Of a DNA stretch of 9,809 nt, positions 1-7,166 are shown in pieces (position 1 is the first letter of the stretch; each line of letters opens with the position of its first letter). The stretch is from Candidatus Latescibacterota bacterium (lineage in GTDB: Bacteria; JAAXHH01; JABIQT01). The position numbers and the translations under genes are program-made. The stretch covers positions 1 to 9,809 of the forward strand of contig JABIQT010000024.1 in assembly GCA_018667995.1 (NCBI GenBank). The letters run 5' to 3'. Below the pieces are notes generated by a model, which was not told the origin of the DNA, ran no database searches, and saw only the letters and a program-made list of their open reading frames with translations.

Positions 1-1080
1 GGTCGGACTCTCGTCAGGCATCAGCTTCATCTGCATGCTGCTCGCCGTGGCCAACTCTGCCTCGAGCATCTCGTTGTGAGCTCGGACAATTTTCTGAGCC
101 TCTTCCAGGCTGTGGTTGCGTTCCTCGATCTCGGCATTGGCTTGAGCCAAGTCAGCCGACCGACGTTCGATTCGCTTCAGCAGGCTCCGGATGATCGATC
201 CGGAAATCAGCACAAAGCCGAGCGAAACGAGGAGGGTCAAGCGGCCGGCTCGGCGGGGTTTCTTGAGGTAGGGTTCGGCATTCATATAGACGGCCACCGA
301 CCACGGTGGTTCATCCATTTCCGCCCGGATGGTCAGAATTCTCTGCTCGTCCTGATCATCACCGACTTCTTCTATCAATGCCCGTTTCGCCGGGAGTAAT
401 TTACTGTCGCTCTGATATATCAGACGTTCAGTAGCTCGCTCGTGGATGGCAAGCGTCATGTGCTCGGTGAGCCTGACTGGCAGAACCTCTTCCAAAGGGA
501 CGGCGGCGACAACAGTTCCTGTAAGTCCTCTCATATTAATGGCACGACTCAAAAAGACGACTTGTTCTCCTGCTTGCGTACTGTCGACACGAACGCTGAG
601 ATCGTTTCCCGAACTGGCCACTGTAGCTCTAGCTCTCTCGAGAATATTGGAATTCGTTCGACCGACAATAGGCAACCCCGTGCTCTGGCCAGTCATATCT
701 TGATCGGCGTGGTGGAGAAGCCTCCCAGTGGAGGAAAGGTATCCAATGGTCATGTACGTCGTCTCGGCATTCTGACAGAACCAGTTAACAAAATCGGCAA
801 CTTCAGAATGATCATCCGGGCCATCTTCCCGGTGCGCATAAAGGCTCTTCAGGGCTCTGTTTCTCGATAAGAGCTTTGTTTCATGGTCAATTATGGGGAA
901 CGCCCTTGAAATACTGCCTTCCGTCTCACGCGCCACATCCTCGATTTGCTGTCGCAGTAAGCTCTCTACAGAAGAGATCGACTGGGAATAAGAAAAAATG
1001 AGAATTCCAGAGAATACAATAAGGGCTGCTCCGAAGAAGAAACCCGTAGATCTAACGTAATTCTTGGCGTTCAGTGTCAA
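1..1080 (-). CDS. Transmembrane SpoIIE-type phosphatase B, sensor half (C-terminus off the left edge)
   Basis: The frame stays open from 1080 to base 1 (360 codons) with no stop. Visible are a TM helix at about residues 12-31, an extracytoplasmic Cache-like domain at about 35-280, a second TM at 281-299 and a coiled coil at about 301-355. The last is followed by MQMKLMPDESP, the usual entry into a SpoIIE/RsbU PP2C domain, which lies outside the window. It is a paralogue of the phosphatase at 7167-9005: both have a PPW motif just before TM2 (EMDEPPW here, EVGDPPW there), a GxVVxxxxLEEV/LEDV segment in the sensor, and nearly the same coiled coil (EEAQKIVRAHNEMLE versus EEANQIVSHHNQMLE). By family it would dephosphorylate a STAS protein under control of an external ligand. 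The likely start is TTG at 1080, overlapping the TGA of the upstream propeller gene; CTG at 1074 is an alternative, and no in-frame ATG occurs before about residue 110. The PP2C activity is inferred, since its metal-binding residues are not visible. Confidence 0.85.
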   Translation of the reverse strand, partial: MTLNAKNYVRSTGFFFGAALIVFSGILIFSYSQSISSVESLLRQQIEDVARETEGSISRAFPIIDHETKLLSRNRALKSLYAHREDGPDDHSEVADFVNWFCQNAETTYMTIGYLSSTGRLLHHADQDMTGQSTGLPIVGRTNSNILERARATVASSGNDLSVRVDSTQAGEQVVFLSRAINMRGLTGTVVAAVPLEEVLPVRLTEHMTLAIHERATERLIYQSDSKLLPAKRALIEEVGDDQDEQRILTIRAEMDEPPWSVAVYMNAEPYLKKPRRAGRLTLLVSLGFVLISGSIIRSLLKRIERRSADLAQANAEIEERNHSLEEAQKIVRAHNEMLEAELATASSMQMKLMPDESPT

Positions 1081-2843
1081 GGGAGGCTCACGGACTGATT
1101 GATGAGATTCCTGACGTCGGCTATCCAAGTGTGTGTGTACCATTCGGTGACCAAGTAGAAAGCTACCCGAGTGCCAGAGGGTGAGACCGATGTGCTGATT
1201 ACTTGATGGCCCGGTTTTTCCTCGAAGAGGAGCCTCTTCGAGGTGCCATCGGCGAGACGCTGAATAAGAAGTCCTTGACTCGCACTCATGCCGCCTGCTG
1301 TAAAAAACGAAGCGTCATCTGATATATCAGTAAACCAGCCAGCGTTCGATGATATATATTCCGGAGGGCTAGCCCATGTAGTGGCAAGTTTCCAAAGGCC
1401 TCCCCAACCATCGTTGCCCGCGTCCTGTGGCCCCTGTGTCCGGGGGCTGATGTAGTAGAAATACTGAGAGTTCTCTGCCCAGCCAACCGTGAAAGACTGG
1501 TCTCTATCTTCGAATAGAGGATTCGGCTCTCCTCCGTAAGGTGATACTTTCCAAAGGGTATTTCTATTTTCGAAGACAATCCACTCATCATCAGAAGACC
1601 AGTGCGGACGGGTGATATATCCCGGGAGCGCGAGCGTAATGGGATACGGATCAACTTCGTCGAGACTTGAAGTCCACAGTGCATTCCCGTGAACGTAGGC
1701 AATTTCATCTCCTGAAGGGGAGAACGTTTGTCCGTTTCCTGGCGAAATCTCGCGCACGTCCCCCCCTGTTATTTCTACGATAGAAATCGTAGTGTCCTCG
1801 ACAAAAGAGGTGAAGGCGATGAAACGCTCGTCCGGCGACCATGATGGGGTTTGACGACCGATGACATTCATGGCGCCTCCGGCCTGAGTCACGTCGGCCA
1901 ATATTGCGAAATTCTGTCCCGTGGTATCCACGATGGCAAGATGTGCACGTGCATCTTGCTCTGCCAATGGGTGACCAGAGTAGAGAAGTGCTTCACCATC
2001 GTGGTCCCAGGCGACGGTGCGAGCACCAGTCACCAAGGATTCATCGGTGACTTGAACTGGGCTCCCTCCTTTAGCCCGGAGAACATAGATATGCGGCCCG
2101 GGGTCACTCTGAAAGGCTATCCACTCGCCATCTGGAGACCAAGCAGGATAAAAACCGATTACGCCGTCAGAATTGAGTGGTTCAACAGTTCGGCTATCCA
2201 AGGAGAGTATCCAAAAACTACCATTCCCGTGTGTCTCCCCAGAGAAGAGGATACTGTTTCCGTCGGGAGACCAGGCAGGAAAAATAATATTACGTGCTTG
2301 ACAAAGCGTATCCGGTTCCTCCCCGGAGAGATTGTACTTGAGAAGGTGATCAGTATTGATGCCGTACTCGGTTACCGCCAACGCCTTGCTATCGGGCGAC
2401 CATGTAGGCGACACCGCAAATGCATCGGCGCCTAGGTGACGGTCAGTGATGCTTGTTACGACACCAGTCTCAATATGAACAGTCCAGATACCGGTCTCTC
2501 CGCCGAGATCCGAAGAAAAGGCAATAAGTTGACCGTCAGGTGACCATTTTGGGTATGCCTGAATATGTGATCGTGACTCGACGATCAGAGGTCGAGGGTT
2601 CCCACCGTCGCGGTCCATCACCCATAGTCTCCGATTGCCAATGTTCTGCGGATCGACCTTTAGATAGGCAATCAGGTGGCCATCTGGCGAGGAAATTGGC
2701 TCTTGATGGAGCTCCTCAGTCTGAAATTGGGTGAAGTAGATCTCATTTTGGGCAATAGGATCGGAAAAATCCCCTGCGAGACATGGAGTGGAACACAATA
2801 ACACACAGGCGAATACGGTAATGCTCGGGCGAGATGAATTCAT
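1077..2843 (-). CDS. Secreted TolB/PD40-type beta-propeller protein 1
   Basis: This 588-residue protein has a signal peptide of about 23 residues (hydrophobic core VFACVLLC, likely cleavage after CLA), so export to the periplasm is expected. The C residues do not form a good lipobox. The mature part is almost wholly PD40/TolB-like propeller blades marked by WSPDG-xxIAF motifs: near residues 51, 100, 148, 191, 235, 279 (WDHDG), 335, 374 (FSPSG), 415 (WSSDD), 455 and 553. That suggests two stacked propellers or one large one. No peptidase triad or other catalytic domain follows the blades, unlike the S9 peptidases that share this fold. The start ATG at 2843 has AGAGGA six bases upstream. The gene follows propeller 2 by 61 bases, and its TGA overlaps the TTG start of phosphatase B, implying translational coupling. 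Likely a binding or scaffold protein; the ligand is unknown. Its C-terminal tail (WIADV..L......LP) resembles that of propeller 2. Confidence 0.88.
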   Translation of the reverse strand: MNSSRPSITVFACVLLCSTPCLAGDFSDPIAQNEIYFTQFQTEELHQEPISSPDGHLIAYLKVDPQNIGNRRLWVMDRDGGNPRPLIVESRSHIQAYPKWSPDGQLIAFSSDLGGETGIWTVHIETGVVTSITDRHLGADAFAVSPTWSPDSKALAVTEYGINTDHLLKYNLSGEEPDTLCQARNIIFPAWSPDGNSILFSGETHGNGSFWILSLDSRTVEPLNSDGVIGFYPAWSPDGEWIAFQSDPGPHIYVLRAKGGSPVQVTDESLVTGARTVAWDHDGEALLYSGHPLAEQDARAHLAIVDTTGQNFAILADVTQAGGAMNVIGRQTPSWSPDERFIAFTSFVEDTTISIVEITGGDVREISPGNGQTFSPSGDEIAYVHGNALWTSSLDEVDPYPITLALPGYITRPHWSSDDEWIVFENRNTLWKVSPYGGEPNPLFEDRDQSFTVGWAENSQYFYYISPRTQGPQDAGNDGWGGLWKLATTWASPPEYISSNAGWFTDISDDASFFTAGGMSASQGLLIQRLADGTSKRLLFEEKPGHQVISTSVSPSGTRVAFYLVTEWYTHTWIADVRNLINQSVSLP

Positions 2844-2904
2844 CGAGAATCCTCTACGAATGGGCGCAAGATCATCTGGATAGAGAAATGCCGGTGCGGA
2901 GTCT

Positions 2905-4827
2905 TTAAGGAAGAGCAGTGGCCATCAGGTAGGATACGTCGCGCGACCAGATTGATACTGAAGCTTGTTCTTCAATCTTGAGATAGACCAACATTGAACC
3001 ATCATTGGAGAAAACAGGACGAGTCGCATTGGCCAGGAACTCTGCGGCTTTCTCTGTCTGACCATCAAGCATCAACATGGTCCATTTGCCCGGGGGGCCT
3101 TCTTGAAGGAACACCTGTCCGTCTTGATTCCTGAAAGGTCGCCAGCAGTGCTTCTTGCTACCGTAGACGAGTCTGGATTCCCCAGAATCACGATTTAAAC
3201 TGCGAACTTGAACCATGCCTCCCGTGACGGCTCCAGAATAAAGCACCTCCCGATCAGTGGTCCACATTGGTTGGGGGCCTTGCCAATCGTCATCGGGACT
3301 CACAGCTGTGGTTTCCCCTGAATCAAGGTCGTGAATGTAGAGATGATTATTTTCGCGAAAAAGTAAGGCCGTATCGTCGGTGGAAAATTGCAGAACACTC
3401 ACAGGATGTCCGTTGAACGTTTCCTGATAGGCCATGTTATCTACGCGATCGTATATCCAGATGTCCTGTTCGAGGCCAAAAGCAACAAGTTCACCGTCAT
3501 GGGACACGGCCAACCGTTGAATCTGGCTTGGCGTTTCGTATAGCACCTCAGTGCTCGTATTCTTTGTGACATCGTAGGCTACGATTCGACTAACGCCTGT
3601 TACACCTCCCGCTTCAGCAGAGCTTCGAAGTGAATCTCGCTTACAGTATGCAATGACTGAATTAGATAGCCAGGCTGGCGCATTCGATCCAGGCGTGGTC
3701 GGCCAGTCAGCCTGAACTTCGCGAATCTGTCGATCATTGACCGTAGCGATGACAAGTGTTGAGTCGGATCGCCCATCCGAAGGTCCAGCAAGAAAGCTGA
3801 CGTAGGCTCCGGAAGGCGACCAACTTGCCCACTGAGCGAATACCGTTGGAGACATGGACAGCACGGTCCATTCAATCATTGTCCGCATGTCACGCACAAT
3901 GACTTGACCCCTCTCGACTTCTGCTTGGTGGTATAGAAGCCGGTGCGATGCTCCATCCCAGACAGGCCCAAACAGTTGGCGATCTTCAGGTGGGAGCACT
4001 TCGCGGGGTTCGCCACCGATTGATGACACGATGTAGGTCTTAGGAGCAGAATGAAAAGCAATCCAGTTGCCATCCATAGAAAGTCTCGGAAAGGCAAATT
4101 CCATCTCCTCATTCTCACTTGAGACGATGGTGTCTGTCTTGCCGCTTTCGAGGCGGATTCTGACCAGATAGCGACGCTTGTCTCTCTCCATTCTATATAG
4201 AATGGAGAGACCATCACTGGACCAGGAAGGAAAAGCGATGGAAGCATTGTCCTCCTCAGTTACCTGCTCGACTGCACCATTCGTCAAATGATAGGTGAAC
4301 AGGTTGGACTGGTTCTCGTCATCACCGATGAGATTTGGATATATGATCCTTTCCCCGTCAGGTGACCAATCCGCTTGAGCATACCAGACATCAGTTGCCT
4401 CTACATCAAAAAGTCGGCGCAAGGATGCGCCATTTATGTCGACGAGATAGACCCCAGACGTTCCATTACGATCTGAAACAAACAAGATACTCTTGCCGTC
4501 TGGAGACCACCGCGCACATACGTCCCCCCATCTTCTCATCGTGGTATCTGGTGCTGTGAGCTGACGTTGTTTTCCTGTTTTTCGATCAAAAATCCAAATT
4601 GTTGATTGTTCCCAGTTTTCTGTTACCGACACGGAGGCTGCAATGTATTGCCCGTCCGGTGAAATGTCTGGATGATGCATCGACAGCTCTGGCTGATCCG
4701 ATGGCGCACTCAGTTCGAGAACCGGCTCCTGCGCCGTCGCCTGGTCCTGCCACGATGCCATGAGGGATAGGGCCATCCATAGCGCGAAAGTCCACCGGAA
4801 CGCAGCGGGATATGAGGGAACTGGCAT
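2905..4827 (-). CDS. Secreted TolB/PD40-type beta-propeller protein 2
   Basis: The protein is 640 residues from ATG 4827. This start is chosen because AAAGGA lies nine bases upstream and because it gives a compact signal peptide (hydrophobic FALWMALSLMA, cleavage probably after ATA). An in-frame ATG at 4845 adds six residues but has no ribosome binding site. The mature protein carries PD40/TolB-type blades (numbering from 4827): ISPDGQYIA near 55, WSPDGKSILF near 107, WSPDGERIIY near 154, WSSDGLSILY near 202, then LSMDGNWIAF, WSPSGAYVSF, VSHDGELVAF, FSTDDTALLF, WTTDREVLY and FSNDGSMLVY. Weak blades fill the gaps. No enzyme domain is appended. It is a paralogue of the next gene at similar length and with the same kind of tail (WSRDVSYLMATALP). 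It lies 84 bases after the STAS gene on the same strand. By fold it is a periplasmic binding or interaction protein; a role as signal receptor for the adjacent sensor phosphatase is inference. A perfect 28-base palindrome lies within the coding sequence at 4183-4210. Confidence 0.88.
   Translation of the reverse strand: MPVPSYPAAFRWTFALWMALSLMASWQDQATAQEPVLELSAPSDQPELSMHHPDISPDGQYIAASVSVTENWEQSTIWIFDRKTGKQRQLTAPDTTMRRWGDVCARWSPDGKSILFVSDRNGTSGVYLVDINGASLRRLFDVEATDVWYAQADWSPDGERIIYPNLIGDDENQSNLFTYHLTNGAVEQVTEEDNASIAFPSWSSDGLSILYRMERDKRRYLVRIRLESGKTDTIVSSENEEMEFAFPRLSMDGNWIAFHSAPKTYIVSSIGGEPREVLPPEDRQLFGPVWDGASHRLLYHQAEVERGQVIVRDMRTMIEWTVLSMSPTVFAQWASWSPSGAYVSFLAGPSDGRSDSTLVIATVNDRQIREVQADWPTTPGSNAPAWLSNSVIAYCKRDSLRSSAEAGGVTGVSRIVAYDVTKNTSTEVLYETPSQIQRLAVSHDGELVAFGLEQDIWIYDRVDNMAYQETFNGHPVSVLQFSTDDTALLFRENNHLYIHDLDSGETTAVSPDDDWQGPQPMWTTDREVLYSGAVTGGMVQVRSLNRDSGESRLVYGSKKHCWRPFRNQDGQVFLQEGPPGKWTMLMLDGQTEKAAEFLANATRPVFSNDGSMLVYLKIEEQASVSIWSRDVSYLMATALP
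4183..4210. repeat. 28-base perfect palindrome inside the propeller 2 gene
   Basis: The left half TCTCTCCATTCTAT (4183-4196) is followed directly by its exact reverse complement (4197-4210); the symmetry breaks at the next base on each side (C and C). On the mRNA it could form a stem of about 12 pairs with a four-base loop. It encodes part of a blade strand and the basic turn after it (around ILYRMERDKRR). Whether it is a protein binding site, an RNA hairpin or chance cannot be told from sequence. Confidence 0.9.
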
Positions 4828-4911
4828 ATCTACAATTCCTTTCATGAGGTTCGGAGCCGGACGTGGGTGGGGTGGATTGCCCCTGAACGGGCCACCTTCC
4901 GCCGCATCTGG

Positions 4912-5262
4912 TCAGGCTGCGGCGAGCGCGGCGAGGGCTTCCTCCTGGTCGCTGTACATCCCGGCCAGTTCCTTGAGCCCCATGATCTGAAAGGTCTTGG
5001 CGATGGTTTCGGAAAGACGACAGAAACTGAGGCTCCCTCCCTGTTCATCGAGCACTTCGATGATTTCGATAATGATCGCCACACCCACGCTGTTGACCAT
5101 GCGGCAATCTCGCATGTCGATCAGGACCAGAGAGACCCCGTCGTTGATCAAGCCACTGCACTCCTCCGAAATTGCCTCAGCGCTCTTTTCGTTCACGTAG
5201 CCGGGGGCCGTGACGATAGCGACCTTGCCATTGACGGTAACCGGAATTGATTCTGTACTCAT
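4912..5262 (-). CDS. STAS-domain anti-sigma factor antagonist (SpoIIAA/RsbV-like)
   Basis: This 116-residue protein is a single STAS domain, close to the usual family length. It starts with the typical beta strands (VTVNGKVAIVTAPG), then LVLIDMRDCRMVNSVGVAIII. Ser58 in the MVNSVG motif matches the phosphorylated Ser of SpoIIAA/RsbV. By family it is a cytoplasmic switch: phosphorylated by the RsbW-like ATPase and dephosphorylated by SpoIIE-type phosphatases. In the unphosphorylated form it binds the ATPase and frees that protein's other partner. It follows the ATPase gene by 63 bases, as in classical spoIIAA/AB and rsbV/W pairs but in reversed order (kinase first). ATG 5262 is preceded by GGAG about 11 bases upstream. 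The C-terminus ends in an Ala-rich helix (EEALAALAAA). Confidence 0.92.
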   Translation of the reverse strand: MSTESIPVTVNGKVAIVTAPGYVNEKSAEAISEECSGLINDGVSLVLIDMRDCRMVNSVGVAIIIEIIEVLDEQGGSLSFCRLSETIAKTFQIMGLKELAGMYSDQEEALAALAAA

Positions 5263-5325
5263 CTTGGTAGGTTCTCCAGACCGATGGAATCTTCGATGTG
5301 TTCGGGGAATTGGTAAGGACAGGGC

Positions 5326-5733
5326 CTAACGGTATTTGCTCATCTTGACGAGGGTGCCAGAGGGGCTCGAAGCGATGTCGACTTCGTCCATCAATTCCGC
5401 GATGAGCGTCAGCCCCCAACCTCGTTTCTCACCCTTGTCGCGTTTTTCCTCGATACGGCGCAGAGCGTCGTCCATATTAAAGCCGTCACCGCCGTCACTG
5501 ATCGTAATCGTCAGCGCCTTATCGCTAATCTTGAAGCTCAGATCGATTCGACGTTCGTGGCTGCGGCTATGCTCGAAGGCGTTGATACATGCTTCAATCA
5601 GCGCCATCTTGACTTCATCGATCTTTGTTGCTTCGAGTCCAATGAATGCCCCTAATGATTCGGCCACTGTCGTTGCCGTAAGCTCCATGTCGGGCAACAT
5701 TGGAATGCTGAGATCGACATCATCAGTTTTCAT
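5326..5733 (-). CDS. RsbW/SpoIIAB-like serine kinase, GHKL ATPase (HATPase_c_2)
   Basis: This 135-residue protein is a stand-alone GHKL ATP-binding domain, as in RsbW and SpoIIAB. The Bergerat fold motifs are all present: N box EACINAFEHS (Glu47, Asn51), G1 box ISDGGDGF (Asp80), G2 box RGWGLTLI near 104-111 and the G3-like PSGTLVKM near 124-131. There is no histidine-kinase dimerisation domain. By family it phosphorylates the STAS partner encoded directly downstream and sequesters a second protein, often a sigma factor. No sigma gene is visible here, so the second partner is unknown. The start is ATG 5733; a TTG directly before it at 5736 would add one residue. AGAGAGGCAGG upstream is the likely ribosome binding site. 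It follows the membrane-protein gene by 58 bases. Confidence 0.92.
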   Translation of the reverse strand: MKTDDVDLSIPMLPDMELTATTVAESLGAFIGLEATKIDEVKMALIEACINAFEHSRSHERRIDLSFKISDKALTITISDGGDGFNMDDALRRIEEKRDKGEKRGWGLTLIAELMDEVDIASSPSGTLVKMSKYR

Positions 5734-5791
5734 CAATAACCTGCCTCTCTGGCTGGGTAGGCGTCTGCAAATTGGACAACCCCTGCCGAGC

Positions 5792-7165
5792 TCAATGCTC
5801 GCTATGCAGAACGAAGAAGGGGATGGAGAAGGGAGGGGCGTTTGGGGTCTGGTTGAGGAGGTTCAACTGGTGCGGCCCCGGAGGAAGGTGATGGACGGGA
5901 ACGACCGAATAGAGGATCGGCCTTCCCGACCACGACGTGATCATCCATTGAGGCGGTGCGATTGGCGTCCCGTCAATGGCAACGCCGATCCGCTCCGCGA
6001 AAAGGGAAGACGACGGCAGATGATCGGGTCTTTGTACATCTATGCCTGTAGCCGCAAGGTACCCCTGATTGAGGAAAATTTCCAGGTGCCCTTCCTCCAC
6101 TCGCATTTTGCCCAGCGCAGGGCTGTTTAGGCTCGTATTCGGTGAAAGCCGCTCGACATACGTATAATCGCCATGGCTCGAAAAGGAATCCGGTAAGATC
6201 ACTCCGCTGGCGAGGCAGATCACCGGTAAACTCGATACGACCACGGCCCGGATCGGTGACCGCGGTAGAAGTACCGCTCGATAGTAGTAGAAGATCTCAA
6301 GGAGCGACTGGCGCCAGAGGGCAATGTCCTCGCTTTGGGTCACCCGCAGGAACGACCACAGGATCACCAGCCCGATTGCATAGGCCAACGCCGTATACCT
6401 GGCGAGAGCTTCCGCGTTGCTCCCCAAATCAGTGCCGACGTAGGTGATAGCATAGATCGACGCGGTGGCCAGGGTGTGACTCCCCACCAGCCAGGTTGTC
6501 CACATGGCCAAACTGAAGAAGGCGCTGAGCCAGACGCTGTAGGCCTCGCTCGAAAGGTGCTCGATGCGGATAGTCAGGCGAACGGCTGTGTCGGGTGCTG
6601 TCAGGTGCTTGTAGAATCGCGATGTCAGAGCCCCGTGGAGCCGGGTTCGATTCACACCGCTCGGATAGGCGAAGCCAAGACCAACGAGTCCGATCCAGAG
6701 GGATCTCAAGAGAAGGTGAGCAAAGATCCCCAGACGGAGAATCCAAATCGCGAAGAAGCTGGCACTGCAGAGCACCTCGATCAGGTAGACGGGCAGGAAA
6801 CTCGACAGGAGCCAGAGACTCGCTTCCATGTCACCGTGGTCGATGGATAGGAGTCCCGCCAGCAGCCCGACGGTGATGACGATCTCAGTGTGATAGGAGA
6901 TCGTCCTCACCTCATGGATATAGTTGACCTCATCGGGCTCCAGTTCCTTCGGATTCACGCCGAAGCTTCTGGGGGTACGCGGCACCGGCCAAGCTTTACG
7001 TAACAGCCCCCCGACCCGGCCATTCTCAGAGGCTGTGAGAACGGCCGTGAGCCAGCCCAACGTCGCCCCGATGATCATCCCCACCACCGCCCCATACGGT
7101 AGCAGGTCAGCGAGGTAGATGACCCCCGCCGTCGCACCGGTGATACTGTAGATTAGTCTCTGCAT
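5792..7165 (-). CDS. Multi-pass membrane protein of unknown family with C-terminal extracytoplasmic domain
   Basis: The family is not recognised. From ATG 7165 it is 457 residues. Hydrophobic segments lie at about 5-20, 24-43, 93-108, 115-142, 148-168, 209-246 (possibly two), 253-273 and 305-324, giving about seven to nine TM helices. After the last helix comes a soluble part of about 130 residues (325-457), rich in beta-strand patterns and ending with a strand-turn-strand stretch around LPPGPHQLNLLN, like a small Ig-type or carbohydrate-binding-like sandwich. A loop of about 50 residues (45-92) lies between TM2 and TM3. ATG 7165 begins one base after the TGA of phosphatase A (TGA-G-ATG) with GAGGAACTGAG upstream, so the two are probably translationally coupled. 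The frame stays open to 7276 but that part overlaps the phosphatase and lacks a better start. The position between phosphatase and kinase genes suggests a role in the same signalling route, for example as a sensor, transporter-like receptor or the regulated output; this is inference. Confidence 0.85.
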   Translation of the reverse strand: MQRLIYSITGATAGVIYLADLLPYGAVVGMIIGATLGWLTAVLTASENGRVGGLLRKAWPVPRTPRSFGVNPKELEPDEVNYIHEVRTISYHTEIVITVGLLAGLLSIDHGDMEASLWLLSSFLPVYLIEVLCSASFFAIWILRLGIFAHLLLRSLWIGLVGLGFAYPSGVNRTRLHGALTSRFYKHLTAPDTAVRLTIRIEHLSSEAYSVWLSAFFSLAMWTTWLVGSHTLATASIYAITYVGTDLGSNAEALARYTALAYAIGLVILWSFLRVTQSEDIALWRQSLLEIFYYYRAVLLPRSPIRAVVVSSLPVICLASGVILPDSFSSHGDYTYVERLSPNTSLNSPALGKMRVEEGHLEIFLNQGYLAATGIDVQRPDHLPSSSLFAERIGVAIDGTPIAPPQWMITSWSGRPILYSVVPVHHLPPGPHQLNLLNQTPNAPPFSIPFFVLHSEH

Positions 7166-7166
7166 C

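Noticed and set aside
442-870. Plus-strand ORFs opposite phosphatase B
   Set aside because: They have low-complexity composition without motifs, and the opposite strand encodes a coherent TM-Cache-TM-coiled coil protein.
4850-4890. Hairpin between the STAS and propeller 2 genes as a terminator
   Set aside because: GGTGG/CCACC with an inner CCC/GGG is asymmetric and has no U-tract after it on the minus strand.
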